Assembly (NCBI GenBank): GCA_011316305.1
Contig: SAUG01000146.1
Location: 1-23,274, forward strand
Length of the DNA: 23,274 nt
Reading direction: 5' to 3'
DNA from: Rusavskia elegans
Taxonomy: Eukaryota > Ascomycota > Lecanoromycetes > Teloschistales > Teloschistaceae
Shown: positions 9,588-19,808 of the stretch, one piece after another
Layout of the letters: each line of letters begins with the position of its first letter
Numbering within the stretch: the first letter of the stretch is position 1
Position numbers and translations under genes: made by a program
The notes under the pieces: generated by a model
Seen by the model: only the letters and a program-made list of their open reading frames with translations
Database searches by the model: none
What the model was told of the DNA's origin: nothing

Positions 9588-10433
9588 CCCTTTCCCTTTC
9601 TTTATCTCCTTTCAGTTATTTCCATTTCCGTCTGACGAAAAATTCGAGGCAACCTTACGTATTTCACCCTTCTTCAAGTCAACAGTAAGGATACATTCAG
9701 ATACCTTAACCGACGCTCTACTCGAATTCACTACTCTGACTTCGAAAACGTGTCCATGTTTGACAGCAAATATTCTGGCGAAATGAGACTTGTTGTCTAG
9801 AGGAACCTCGAAACGCGTTAGACTGGCGACATGAACTTCGTTGCGAGCGTACGGTGAAGATCTCTAATCTCATTCATGACCTCCGAAGTACCACACGTCC
9901 TAAGCAACAAGTGCACGCCGTGCAATCTCCATCCCAAGTCTCCGAATGGAATGGCCAAAAACAAGAAAACAGGCTTTAGAAAGCCTCCTCGTCTGCGCTC
10001 GTATCCTGACTCTTAAAGTTGAAGTCGTGTGTCCCGTCGGCAAGGTGGGCATCCTACGCCTCTATCAATGCAAACGCCAATACCGAAGAAAAGCATACCC
10101 ACAACCGCGTATCATCGTCGTCCTGCAAGAAGGGGGGAAAGGTCTGCCTTGTTCCTCAACACACTTGTCGCTCTCCTCCTCCTTCTCCACCTGTCTCTGT
10201 CTCATTCCCGACGCCTTCAATACTGTCCAGACAACCATCTCCAGCACCACCTACCGCTATCACACCCCCCGCCCGGCGCCCCACCCCTGTCCGCCATCAC
10301 CACCACCACCACGATGACGAATAAAACCCCGTGATTTTCTCCTGAGCCGTTACTTCACGTTGAGTGGATGAGCATGGAGCTGGCTCAAGGGAGGAGACGG
10401 TAGGTGGGGTGCTGGGGAGGTGTGTGGTGCTAG
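9588..10433. other. Sparse region with ambiguous coding signal
   Basis: A short frame starts at ATG 9951 (MAKNKKTGFRKPPRLRSYPDS, stop 10014-10016). A Ser/Pro-rich frame ending in a His run and DDE (stop near 10322-10324) follows in another register. Together they could be the 5' exons of a gene that continues at 10434. However, no donor/acceptor pair joined them convincingly, and other frames here are equally open because of the CCT/CAC-rich composition. I therefore do not call a gene. Confidence 0.25.
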
Positions 10434-10763
10434 CCAGTGGTGCCGAATGAATGGGATGCGTTGTTGGAGGCGGATATACGGGTCAAAGACGACTTTATGG
10501 ACACCACGAAATTGACGAGATATCATGGTAACGAAGACGCAAGAGAAAGAGATAGAGTACGAGAGCAAGAACGAGAACAAGAATTAAGGAAAAGGGGTCG
10601 AGCTACGTCGCCGTCATCCACGTATCAGGTCAATTCAACAGCTCCAAAATATTTCCGTAACCTCGTGAACATCCACCCCCCAAAACTCGATCACAGAAAT
10701 GAAACACAGATCACAACCAGCAAATATTCAAAGACGCAATCTCGGTTTCCCAAACAATACTAG
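10434..10763 (+). CDS. Candidate 3' exon of an unrecognised protein
   Basis: The frame opens after a CTAG (10430-10433) that could be a splice acceptor and runs to a stop at 10761-10763. It begins with PNEWDALLEADIRVKDDFMD and a TKLTRY segment, then a charged Arg/Glu stretch (DARERDRVREQEREQELRK) and a Ser/Thr/Pro-rich tail. This order is typical of a real acidic helix plus coiled-coil or disordered end. There is no upstream ATG in frame, so it would be an internal or last exon. The coding part may really end near a CAG/GTCAAT donor at about 10628. I do not recognise the family. Confidence 0.3.
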   Translation, partial: PVVPNEWDALLEADIRVKDDFMDTTKLTRYHGNEDARERDRVREQEREQELRKRGRATSPSSTYQVNSTAPKYFRNLVNIHPPKLDHRNETQITTSKYSKTQSRFPKQY

Positions 10764-10824
10764 AGCCGAGAAAACACCTTAACAGATATATCCATCCACT
10801 CGATACGAAATCATAATACTCAAA

Positions 10825-10844
10825 ACGCACGCACGCACGCACGC
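10825..10844. repeat. (ACGC)5 tetranucleotide microsatellite
   Basis: Five perfect ACGC units stand in an otherwise A/C-rich sequence. Confidence 0.9.
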
Positions 10845-11199
10845 AAACCCCTCTAAAACCCAATACTAAACCCCCTGGTATCTATCTCCCAAAACTATAT
10901 ATTTGAAGGTGTGTGTGTTCAGACAGTTTAGTTTCATCGTTCGTGACGGGATGGTATATATTGTTGGAGCTAGCTGTTCGGTCGGTATTCCTCTTCGAGC
11001 TTATGGATATATACAGGAAGGTAGGAAGGAAATATATATGAAAGGAAAGGAGAAGAGCGGTGTAATAGGAGGGTTTGTATTGCATGGAATGACCTATATG
11101 ATGCACGTATTGTTTATTGGGGTGAGTCATTGACCTGAGTATCGAAGACTGGACCTGAATGTGGATTTCCTGGATACTGTGTTTGAAAATGGTTCGATC

Positions 11200-11220
11200 A
11201 TATATATATATAATATATAT
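11200..11220. repeat. (TA)n microsatellite
   Basis: An alternating AT run interrupted once by AA (ATATATATATA / TAATATATAT). Confidence 0.85.
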
Positions 11221-11458
11221 CGAGGTATTATATCATCGAAGGCCACAGACTGAATCGATCGCTTACTCCCTTTTTTCTTTCATCCGGTCACATTTGAGCG
11301 ATGGCTTGATGATGCTCGCCACGAAAGCCCGAAGATCTATCTTTGAAGAAGTTATCCGCACGTACTCGAATGCATGTTAAGAATTTCAGCATTTATATCA
11401 CCATCGATCCCGAGACTCAACTCTAATATCCGCCTACAGTCATATGCCTAACGCCCCT

Positions 11459-11596
11459 TCAGCCGTACCTGATACGAGTATGCCTACAATCATTACATTT
11501 CCCATGGTCGCATTGTCCGCAAAGCCATTCCCCGTATTCATTGTATTGGAACCCGCAGCGGCAACATCGCCACCTGGATACGACTCTCGGTGGCAT
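11459..11596 (-). CDS. 45-residue Cys-rich zinc-knuckle protein
   Basis: A minus-strand ORF from ATG (11596-11594, AAA before it, so A at -3) to TGA (11461-11459). It encodes W9-x-C11-C12-x-C14-G, then W24-x-C26-x2-C29-x-H31-x2-C34-x2-C37. That is seven closely spaced Cys/His ligands in two C-x2-C-type knuckles, enough for one or two zinc ions. The pattern (W-x-C-x2-C, about ten residues, C-x2-C-x-H-x2-C-x2-C) resembles small uncharacterised zinc-ribbon-like proteins common in filamentous fungi. The frame is open upstream of the ATG to a TAA near 11657, so the N-terminus could be longer. An AG/GTACGG near the C-terminus could be a donor extending the protein. A TATATAAA box lies about 190 bases upstream. 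No membrane segment or signal peptide is seen. Function is unknown. Confidence 0.55.
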   Translation of the reverse strand: MPPRVVSRWRCCRCGFQYNEYGEWLCGQCDHGKCNDCRHTRIRYG

Positions 11597-12511
11597 TTTC
11601 GCCTGTATTGCGGATGATGTATATAGCCGAGTGTGATATGTCGATGCTTATTGCTTATTGTTTTGTGCAGTTGCTTTTTGTATGCTTTCCTCTTGGGGCG
11701 TATATTGCTGAAGCTGATCGAGTTGCGCCGGTGATGGGAATGGGTCTGAGTGGGAATGGAGAAGGAGAAGCGGTGCTGGAGGAGGGTTTATATAGCTTGT
11801 CTTTCATGGTGTTGGCGTGAGTCACTTTGGCTAGGACCAATTCACGTTTGGATATCGGGTTTTGGTGACGATTTCAGGGTCGGAGCCATAGGGATTTATT
11901 TCTTTGAGGCCGCCATATGGGTATGTCGAGTGCTCAAAGGTCGATTATTCGGATCTTTGGTACCTTCAACCGCTACTCCAACAGTGGGGGTGGTTGATGC
12001 CATGTTGGTAGATACTAATAGTCGGTTGATCTAAAGAAGCTTTCAGCTCGCCTCTAATAGAACCCAAGACCGGGCACCTCGTCAGAACAAGAATGTATTG
12101 CAACAAGGTATCACAGAAACCGGTATCTCGATAAGGGGATATCGTCCTAACGATTGCACAGGTATTGCCGTACAGTTGCTAAGTTGACTAGTACCGGCCT
12201 ATTTGATAGGACTATTACCTTGTATTGATTTGGGACTATATTGTGTGCACCGAATGTGTTGGTTGCTGTGCCCACATTGCAATCTATTCTTGTTCTGACG
12301 AGACCACTACCTTACCTTGTATTGTACGGAGAGAATTAGTTCAAATGCCGCTATCGTGATTAGCATCCGTGGCGGGAATCGGGCCAGCTAGTTCAGGCGC
12401 ACTACTGAACCTTCCATTCTATTTTCATTCTATTTTCAGCAAAACCTGGTCTGGAAGCATAACATCATCGCTTGGCCGTCAGAGCCGGTCCTCAAAGTGT
12501 TGCGGCCTGAT
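11597..12511. other. Intergenic stretch between the Cys-rich ORF and the drug transporter
   Basis: It includes the likely minus-strand promoter (11787-11794). Plus-strand frames (11590-11820, 11750-12034) have no motifs. A duplicated 11-mer (CATTCTATTTT) lies near 12417-12440. No gene is supported. Confidence 0.45.
11787..11794 (-). promoter_or_regulatory. TATA box upstream of the Cys-rich ORF
   Basis: TATATAAA on the minus strand, about 190 bases upstream of the ATG at 11596. A C/T-rich initiator-like region and a GT-free leader follow, so no intron is likely in the 5' UTR. Confidence 0.4.
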
Positions 12512-12548
12512 CATCTGCTATACGTCACCCGGTCAGGTATAGCAGATG
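12512..12548. promoter_or_regulatory. Perfect 12-bp inverted repeat upstream of the DHA1 transporter
   Basis: CATCTGCTATAC (12512-12523) and GTATAGCAGATG (12537-12548) are exact reverse complements separated by 13 bases. They lie 186-222 bases before the transporter start. Spaced palindromes of this kind can be sites for dimeric regulators such as Zn2Cys6 proteins, though the arms lack CGG triplets. A hairpin or a small-repeat remnant is the alternative. Confidence 0.45.
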
Positions 12549-12733
12549 CAGTATGAAAAAACTCAGTGATAAACCGAGCATGAAAACGGTCACGAATATG
12601 GGCAGGATGACGTTACCTTGCAGCGGGAACTGATAATTACGCGCATGCAACGTTGTTGATTGGCCCCTGCGGAGGCAATTCAGGTGCGTGCTTTGGCCCA
12701 ATGCGGATATCACGTCAACTGTGGCTTGCGTCC

Positions 12734-15107
12734 ATGGATGAGCACGCACATACTGCCGTCGACTCGGAGCAGTCAAGCCCCACGCCTACCGATGATGAAA
12801 AGCAAGACACGCCAGGGAAAACGCCTCATGGCAAGGACGATGCCGACGAAGTCAGGGAAGAATTCCAACCTATCCGGGATACCACTCGTATTTTAAGCCA
12901 CGAGTCAAGACATCCTGCGAGTATACGGCATTCGCGATCCGTTGGTGAGGGTAACGGCTGCTTCGGCTTCGGCCATGACGAACCAAGTTCCCAACGAGTG
13001 GCATCAGAGATAATTGTGGATGAGAGAGCCTTTGGAGTCCACTGGGACGGAGAGAAAGATCCTGCGAACCCGAGATCGATGGGTTCATTGAGGAAATGGA
13101 TGATAGTCGTAATTGTCTCTCTGAGCTCAGCATGCGTGTACGTACCCTTGTCCTCGCAGGTCGTTTAGTCTGGGTGGCAATCGAGGTGTCGAAGGCGACC
13201 ACAACTGACTCTGCAAGTACTTGCACCTCTTCCATGTATACGTCAACATATGGCCAGATCACCAAAAAGTTTCGTTGCTCGCAGATTGTCGCCACGCTTG
13301 GACTGAGTCTGTTCGTGATGGGATTAGGTCTGGGTCCCATGATTCTTTCGCCATTATCAGAGGTACCCATACTCTGATTCCTGGATACGAGGCCTGTATC
13401 GAGAGCCTCTTGACATGAGAAACAGTTCTACGGCCGGAAACCAATCTACGTCATATCCTTCTTCTTCTTCTTGATCTGGCTCATCCCTTGTGCGCTTGCT
13501 CAAAACATCGAGACCATGCTTGTGGCCCGGTTCCTGGATGGCTTGGCCGGCAGCGCATTCTTATCCGTTGCTGGGGGTACGATTGGTGACCTTTTTGATG
13601 GATCGCAGCTGCAAGCACCAATGATGATATACAGCGCTAGTCCGTTCATTGGCCCACCAGTCGGCCCTATTGTGGCGGGTTTCATCGATTATTACACCTC
13701 CTGGTCGGTAGTGTCCATTGCGGCATCATCCGGTGAAGCTTCGCTAACTGCTCAGGCGTTGGACATTCTACATCCTGCTGATATGGTCGGCCGCTATGCT
13801 TGCCGGGATCATCTTGGTCATTCCAGAAACATATCACCCAGTGTTGTTGCGACGTAAGGCAATCTTATTGAGAAAGGAGACAGGAAACCAACAATGGCAA
13901 GCGCCCATCGAGCGTCTTGATCGTTCGATCACGAGGACCGTCGTAACATCCATCTATCGGCCTTTTCTACTGCTGACACTTGAGCCAATGTGCTTGAATC
14001 TCTGTCTCTTTTCCGCTTTGCTACTTGGTGTCCTCTACCTGTTCTTCGGTGCTTTCCCAATCGTCTTTGAGGCTACTCATCAATTCAACCTTTGGCAAGT
14101 CGGCTTGACATTTTCAGGTCTGCTTGTCGGGATCGCGATCGCCGTGGGGTCAGACCCTCTGTGGCACCGCAACTACGAACGCCTCGTTTGGAACCGAGAG
14201 CTGAACGGTGGTGAGAGGGGGAAGACTGAACCAGAGTACCGCCTGCCGCCTGCGATAGCAGGTGCACTCCTTGTGCCAGTTGGCCTTTTCTGGTGCGTCG
14301 TGGAATCCTTTTTGATAAGTCACAACCTTTTTGTCAGGAATTGTGTCCCTGCAAAAGCTTCTTTGATTGCCAAAGATTTTGGGATTGGACGTTCTCAAGT
14401 CTGGTGTCCCAAAACTGTTTCTTATCAATTTAATCCGTACACTATCGTCAGCCGAGAAAGGTTCCTTCCTCGTTCTGACAGATACAGGTTTGGGTGGACG
14501 ACCTTCTCCTCAGTACATGTATGCTATTGAGTCGCTCCCATTCGTTCCGACTAAAACCCCGGCAGTGGATAGTGCCTATGGCTGGGAGTACCCTGTTTGG
14601 GACTGGGTAAGTGACTTTCTAAATGGAGAATTAGTGCGGGGCCTGGACTGATTGGGAGCGTGTATGTGGAAAGGATGCTGGTCGTGTTCTCGGGAATTTT
14701 CACGTTCCTGGTAGATGCGTACCCATTGTATGCGGCAAGCGGCTCGCTGGCAGCGAACAGCTTCGCCAGGAGCTCGTTCGCAGCAGCCTTTCCCCTGTTT
14801 GGAGTTCAAAGTAAGTTTGGGAGCGCGGTGTCACGACGGTACAGCAGCACGTGTGATTGACACCTGTTAACGGACGGCTGCATGATAGTGTACCACCGAT
14901 TAGGCTTGCAATGGGCTACCACGGCGCTGGCGTGCCTAACGGTGGTGATGGCGCCTTTCCCGTGAGTGGCTCCGCTGCGGAAGCTACGTTTGAGAGACGG
15001 GCGTTGGCACCGTTACTAACGTCGGCGGCAGGTACCTATTCTTTTCGGTACGGCAGAAGGATACGAGGGGACAGCAAGTTTGCAGGGGGGAGATGAGAAG
15101 GTTTTAG
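12734..15107 (+). CDS. DHA1-type MFS multidrug exporter with a frameshifted C-terminus
   Basis: A 12-TM drug:proton antiporter of the plasma membrane. Exons are 12734-13137, 13218-13362, 13426-13703, 13756-14292, 14488-14518, 14566-14606, 14674-14810, 14889-14961 and 15032-15107, joined in frame (573 residues as read). About 115 acidic/polar residues precede TM1 (WMIVVIVSLSSACVTCTSS). Motif A is LSEFYGRKP; motif C is SPFIGPPVGPIVAGF. DPLWHRNYERLV and EYRLPPAIAGALL are typical of the family, as are LFWFGWTTFSSVHWIVP and SGIFTFLVDAYPLYAAS. The start is uncertain: ATG 12701 is also in frame. Intron 13704-13755 has an unusual GTCGGT donor but a good CTAAC branch site. Intron 14293-14487 is long (195 nt). 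In the last exon, after P-Y-L-F-F, the conserved RYGRRIRGDSKFA lies in the +1 frame (stop 15094-15096), implying one extra T in a TTTT run; the literal frame stops at 15107. The substrate is unknown. Confidence 0.85.
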
Positions 15108-16384
15108 ATAGCGTCTGGGTGCATGAGAGCAAGATTGGAGAGTTATGCTGGCTGCAGGTGCGGGCGGTAGCTGCATGGACCATTCTGTGAGTGAAAAGGA
15201 GACAGTCGGCCTGGAACGGCAGCAGGGTGCGTCATCGTGCTGGGGTCTGGCCAGGGTGGTGTGCGTTTTGGAGATATGATGTGGGCGTACTCCGTACCGG
15301 GGATCGGCTCCCAGAATTAAATTGCTGAGGATGCTAGTAGGATCTTGCAATAATACGAAGTAAACCAGGTTGCTTGACCAGCACATGCATCCCTCTCGCA
15401 GCCGTGGAATTCAAGCATCAGGCTAGCCCCGTTGATGACCAAACCGCTTGCAGGCGTAGCGGCGGCAATGGGAAAGTCTAAAGTCCGTCTAAAGTCTCTA
15501 AGATGCAGATCAGCCGTAAGCAACTAAGCATGATGATGCTGGAGCCGATCAGAACGAGGGCACCGAGGGCACCGAGGGCCATCGACCCACTGACTGCATA
15601 CACTCCACCACCGACTCTTATTCGATTGTTCTCGTCATCGTGCTCCCAGCATCGCATCTTGCAGCACCGCAACGCACCAGCACGACAATCGCCCTCGACT
15701 CCCAACGCCCTCGGAGCCTTCGACCACTTCGACCGCGCCTACACACTCGGTACGAACGAGTGCACGCTTCAACCTTCAGCTCGAGTCGAAGCAGAAGGCG
15801 AGTCCCGGCACGTTGGCTCTGCAAGCTCTGGCGTTCAACTAAAAGGCAGGAGTATGTAATGTGACCTGATCGACAGCGCCCTTCCAATAATCCTGCAGCT
15901 CTGTTCTTCACGCTGTAGCTAATCAATTTGCAGAGTTCAAGTACTCCTCACTTCCGCCAGTGTCGTACTGCTTGCCAACCATTCGACCACTGGTTCATTC
16001 TCCAACTCCGAATCCACTCCCAGACGACCAAACGGCCAAAATCCACCACCCTCCTCTTCTCCCTCCTTCGTCGTAGCCCCGCCTACCCTTGACGTTCCAC
16101 TGCTTCGACTAGAGCCATCGCCGAATAGCGATTGCCAATTTGGCGATTTCGCAACGCACCCTTCCACACTCCTCTCTTGCCTGGGAACGGATGCTTCGTC
16201 AACAGCGGACGAACTGCTGCAATCCTTGCCGGACTTGGTCCCCTCGAGGGCCCCCCGGGGACAGCATCCTGCTGGCGTGGACGGACGGGTGCAGCAGCGT
16301 AAGAACGTAGGGAATCGCTCCAAACCAACTGCCACGGATACGGGCACATCTCCCTGGGACCACTGATACACATCGCCATATAAC
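15108..16384. other. Intergenic region and probable 5' leader of acuK
   Basis: The stretch from about 15600 to 16384 is C/T-rich and Ser/Pro-coding by composition, as fungal leaders often are. It holds frames such as 15503-15859 (+) and 15937-16497 (-); the latter overlaps the acuK start and has no motif. Short direct repeats include GTCTAAAGTC near 15475-15500 and GGCACCGAG near 15557-15577. No separate gene is supported. Confidence 0.5.
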
Positions 16385-18666
16385 ATGACCGAGGACGCTG
16401 GTGAAGATGGAAAATCTTCCAGGCAATCGCAGTCGCCTGACGAAAGCGGCGACGCCGACCCGGCTGAAATGGCCGAGCATGGTGATAGTGTCAGCAAAGC
16501 AGCCCGCCACGCTCAATCCGGTAATGGCCAGACCAAAAGCGCCTCGAACCCAAAAGACCCCATGAGACCGCGCAGGAAGAAGGCACGACGTGCATGTTTC
16601 GCTTGTCAAAGAGCTCATCTCACTTGCGGTCAGTCTCTCTGTCTCACCTCGAGTGCGCTCGGGGCCCCCTTGATACCATACACGCTGATTGATTCGAGCG
16701 GTAGGCGACGAGCGGCCGTGTCAAAGATGCATCAAACGTGGCCTCCAGGATGCGTGCCATGACGGAGTCCGCAAGAAAGCCAAGTATCTGCACGATGCTC
16801 CAACCGAGGCTTTGATGCCAGGTATGGGCCTTAGAGGTGCCGTCGGCAATCCGATGCACTATCTGCCCAATCTCGGTGGTGGACCACAGCTATCGCCAGA
16901 TGCCAGCTTCCAAGGTCCGTCCGCCAACGATGCCTACCTCCACCAACAGTCCATGCCCACCGCATTTGCGACTTACCCAACGAGCGGACCGCAAAGCCAG
17001 ATGGGACCGCCGCTGACCGAGGGCATGATGGCCCCCCAACCGTATAGCAATCAGCAGTCACCCATCACGGCTCAATTCGGGCAAGGAGCTAGCCATCAGC
17101 CATCACCGATGCAAAGCATGGCAGGCGCTTTACAATCAAACGCTCAGCCCAATCCCAACATGATGCAAACCAGCTTCGGCGGCGGTGTCTTCGATATGAA
17201 CGACCCCATGCAGTACAACTTCGACCCATCCAGCTTCAACTTCGGAAACCACTATGGTGCCTTGGAATTCGGAATGCTTGGCCACATGTCGTCTGGAGCG
17301 GCAGAAACACCGCCGACGGAGAGCAGTACCGCGCAGATGAGTCAAGCTAACAGCACAAGCTATACCACCCCTGGCACTATCTCTTCCGCTGGCTTCGTTG
17401 GCAGCCCGACGAACGCGCAATCTTACTTCTACCCGCAAGACCAAGGTCTCGCCGAGTGGCAGAACAGCACACAGGCAGGGTTGAAGTCAACCCCGTATGA
17501 TCAGGGGGGCCGCAACCAGGATTCTGCATCATCGATCGGCGCGATCAAGCATGACGGCCCCCATGCCTACTCGATCGGGGCGGGCTCAAGTAATTTCACT
17601 AGTCCGAGCGACACATCGAGCACACAGGGCGTGGTGACTACTGGTTTCGATGATAGTCCCTCTGCTCCCAATACCTACCAAGCCACTAACCCACGCCAAA
17701 ATATGCAAGATCACGCAGCTCAGGAAGGACCCCAACCATCGAGGATGACTACCCCGAACCAACCCGCACCCGTCCTGTCTGTGCACCGAACACGTGACTC
17801 TTCATCAGTCTATGAGAACGTCAAACAGCCCTATTCGTACACGACCGGCTTTCATATTCTGACGGCCTTTCTTCAACGGCGATTTTCGCCACAGAAGACG
17901 CTCCGCATTGCCAAAGCTCTTGCATCTATCCGTCCTTCCTTCATTTCTTGTACCAAAACTTTGAATCGAGATGATCTTATCTTCATGGAGAAATGTTTAC
18001 AGCGAACCTTGTTGGAATACGAGGAATTTATCAACGCTTATGGCACGCCTACTCTTGTCTGTCGACGCACTGGCGAAGTCGTTGCAGTCGGCAAGGAGTT
18101 CACCTATTTGACTGGCTGGAAGAAAGAAGTCCTGCTCGGCAAAGAGCCTAATCTGAACATCAACGCTGGTGGGACTTCGAGCCAACCCAGTACTGCAGGA
18201 TCATCCAGAGGTGGTCACAATACTCCGCGTAAATCCGAGCCACTCAAGCCGGAGTACGACGGGTCAAGACCCCAACCTGTTTTTCTTGCAGAGCTACTCG
18301 ACGATGACAGCACGATTGCTTTCTACGAAGACTTTGCCCGCTTGGCATTTGGAGACTCGAGGGGCAGCGTCACGACTCGAGGCAAGCTTCTTAAGTATAG
18401 AACTAATACTGACGTCGACACCGATGTCGGCTCTCGTCTCAAGCACAAGCGGCAAATGACTCGAAACGGCAAGCCGAATTTCACGGATAACTCGGGCGTG
18501 AACCGAATAGGGGAAGAGGACGGCAAGGTCGAATGCACTTATTGCTGGACAGTAAAACGGGATGTCTTTGATATCCCAATGCTCATAGTCATAAATGTAA
18601 GTCATGCGGCTTCCGTTCTCACGTGGAATCGACTGATCTTATCGCTAGTTCCTCCCTTGTATCTGA
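16385..18666 (+). CDS. acuK: AcuK/Ert1-type Zn2Cys6-PAS regulator of gluconeogenesis
   Basis: A nuclear transcription factor that, in Aspergillus, activates gluconeogenic and malate/PEPCK genes on non-fermentable carbon; yeast Ert1 is related. Exons 16385-16628, 16705-18596 and 18649-18666 give 717 residues. The Zn2Cys6 domain spans the first intron: C71-x2-C74-x6-C81-x5-C87-x2-C90-x8-C99, preceded by a basic RPRRKKARR segment and followed by the linker [15 protein letters not shown]. Residues 130-440 are Gln/Ser/Asn-rich and presumably an activation region. A helical segment ([16 protein letters not shown], residues 470-520) precedes the PAS domain at about 525-700 ([23 protein letters not shown]). 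The last exon encodes only FLPCI plus stop, restoring the conserved MLIVINFLPCI end. The start has A at -3 and no in-frame competitor nearby. It appears complete. The assignment rests on the zinc cluster, PAS region and C-terminus together. Confidence 0.9.
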
Positions 18667-19043
18667 TGCTTGATGACTCTTACGAGATTGGATACCCAGC
18701 ATAGCATAGCGATCAGACCCTATATAGCGATGGGCGTCAAGGGGTTTAGGGATTTGCACGTCTTAGAGCAGGATTTGAGCAGCCGGACAGAGATCTTGGC
18801 TCTTGTTTTGGGAAGTACCATAGTCTTTGGCCTATCATTGTATTTTCAACATCAGCGCCGCTGCAGCCGCTTTTAATGAGCGTGAATAGATTAATTTAAG
18901 CTTGGGACAGAGCTTACCATCAAGGTCTTGTGAAACTTTGCAATTTCCACATGCCTGGTCTAGTCACTCTGACGGACTGCCTCCGAGGTACCCCGTTTGA
19001 CGTCGTCACGCATAGATCCTGCGTCAGAAAATGCACCTTTTTT
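18667..19043. other. Convergent 3' region between acuK and FMN1
   Basis: About 380 bases separate two genes that end toward each other. It should hold both 3' UTRs and polyadenylation sites. No strong AATAAA is evident, which is common in fungi. No gene is supported. Confidence 0.5.
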
Positions 19044-19760
19044 TCAAGTCGCAGCCTCCTGCTCATGCTCTCCACCCTCAAATTGAGCCAAGTACGGATC
19101 GTCCTTCAACCTTGCATAAGCTTCCCTCTCCAAACTTCTCCTCGCCACCTCGATGTCCGTCCTTATATCCTCGACCAAGCTCTCCTTGTCCACATAATCA
19201 TACTCTGGTCTCACGAACCCTAATATCAAAAGATTCATCCTAGCGCCATAGAAATCGTTTGCAAATTCATGCATGATATGAACCTCCTACATCAACTGAT
19301 GTCAATACACACAAGAACCAGATAGACCAGCCAGCACCAAGCCCACTGCCTAACATGTAGTCTCGAGCGGTAGAGAGAGAGAGAAAGCGAAACAGATTGT
19401 AATACATACCACACTCCTCACAGTATTCTTATAAAAAGGATTCCAACCGATACTCATCACCATCGGCCATACCCCCCCTCTTCCTCCACCTCCTCCTCCT
19501 CCTCCTCCCTTAATCCTCAGACCCTGAGCATCAACATCGACACCAGCCCAGCCAAAGTACACTCCACTCTCCACCTCCTGGTGCCCGCCTACGCTGAGCC
19601 CCGCGAGCGGGATATTGGCTGTTGGGATCCCGAGTTCGCGGCTGCCGCGGCCGAAACCTTTGACGATGGGGCCGGAGAGCGGGATTGGGAAGGGAGGGGT
19701 GGGGCCGGTGGAGAGGCCGGCGAGGGGGGAGCGTGGGCGGGAGGGACGGTGGGTGGGCAT
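19044..19760 (-). CDS. FMN1: Riboflavin kinase
   Basis: ATP:riboflavin 5'-phosphotransferase (EC 2.7.1.26), making FMN. Two exons on the minus strand, 19760-19410 and 19286-19044, join at phase 0 across a 123-nt intron (GTATGT...GTAG), giving 197 residues. The family core is complete: [15 protein letters not shown] (residues 35-49, with the PTAN motif that binds Mg-ATP), [35 protein letters not shown] with the likely catalytic Glu at residue 118 just after the splice, then [17 protein letters not shown]. The Asp/Glu-rich C-terminus matches the usual length. A run of nine glycines before WPMVM, encoded by a CCT/TCC repeat, is an expanded loop. The first ~30 residues are Pro/Ser-rich and could be a targeting or disordered segment. 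Transcribed toward acuK. Confidence 0.93.
19480..19510. repeat. Trinucleotide run encoding poly-Gly in FMN1
   Basis: A CCT/TCC-rich trinucleotide tract on the plus strand is read as consecutive GGN codons on the minus strand. It expands a surface loop between the GVYFGWA and WPMVMSIG strands without breaking frame. Confidence 0.7.
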
Positions 19761-19780
19761 TTGGGAGGGGGTGGTTTGTG
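19677..19780. other. G-run-rich tract over the FMN1 start
   Basis: The plus strand has many runs of three to six G with short spacers, spanning the FMN1 N-terminal codons and its leader. Such clusters can form G-quadruplexes, here on the strand serving as template for FMN1 transcription. A structural effect is inference only. Confidence 0.4.
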
Positions 19781-19808
19781 AGGAGGGTGGTTTGTGAGGA
19801 GGGTGGTG
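19771..19808. repeat. 16-bp tandem repeat in the FMN1 leader
   Basis: Two perfect copies of GTGGTTTGTGAGGAGG (19771-19786, 19787-19802) and a partial third lie just upstream of the FMN1 start codon (19760, minus strand). Confidence 0.85.

Larger units (their letters stand above)
10764..11458. other. AT-rich non-coding stretch with microsatellites
   Basis: This contains an (ACGC)5 run at 10825-10844 and a TA-rich run at about 11200-11220. No coding frame with motifs was found. It probably includes the 3' end of the minus-strand Cys-rich ORF. Confidence 0.5.

Noticed and set aside
12050..12330. Inverted CAAGGTA / TACCTTG words suggesting another transposon end
   Set aside because: Only about 8-10 matching bases with mismatches and no defined boundaries; within chance expectation.
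14519..14673. Apparent break in the DHA1 exporter after FGWTTFSSVH
   Set aside because: Resolved by two introns (14519-14565 and 14607-14673) flanking a 41-base exon encoding WIVPMAGSTLFGTG, which restores the family consensus in frame.
15937..16497. 186-codon minus-strand open frame overlapping the acuK start
   Set aside because: Ser/Gly-rich with no motif; it reads antisense through the C/T-rich acuK leader and first exon, so it is best explained as a shadow.
16385..19760. Functional cluster linking acuK and FMN1
   Set aside because: The genes are convergent with separate promoters; adjacency alone does not support joint function.
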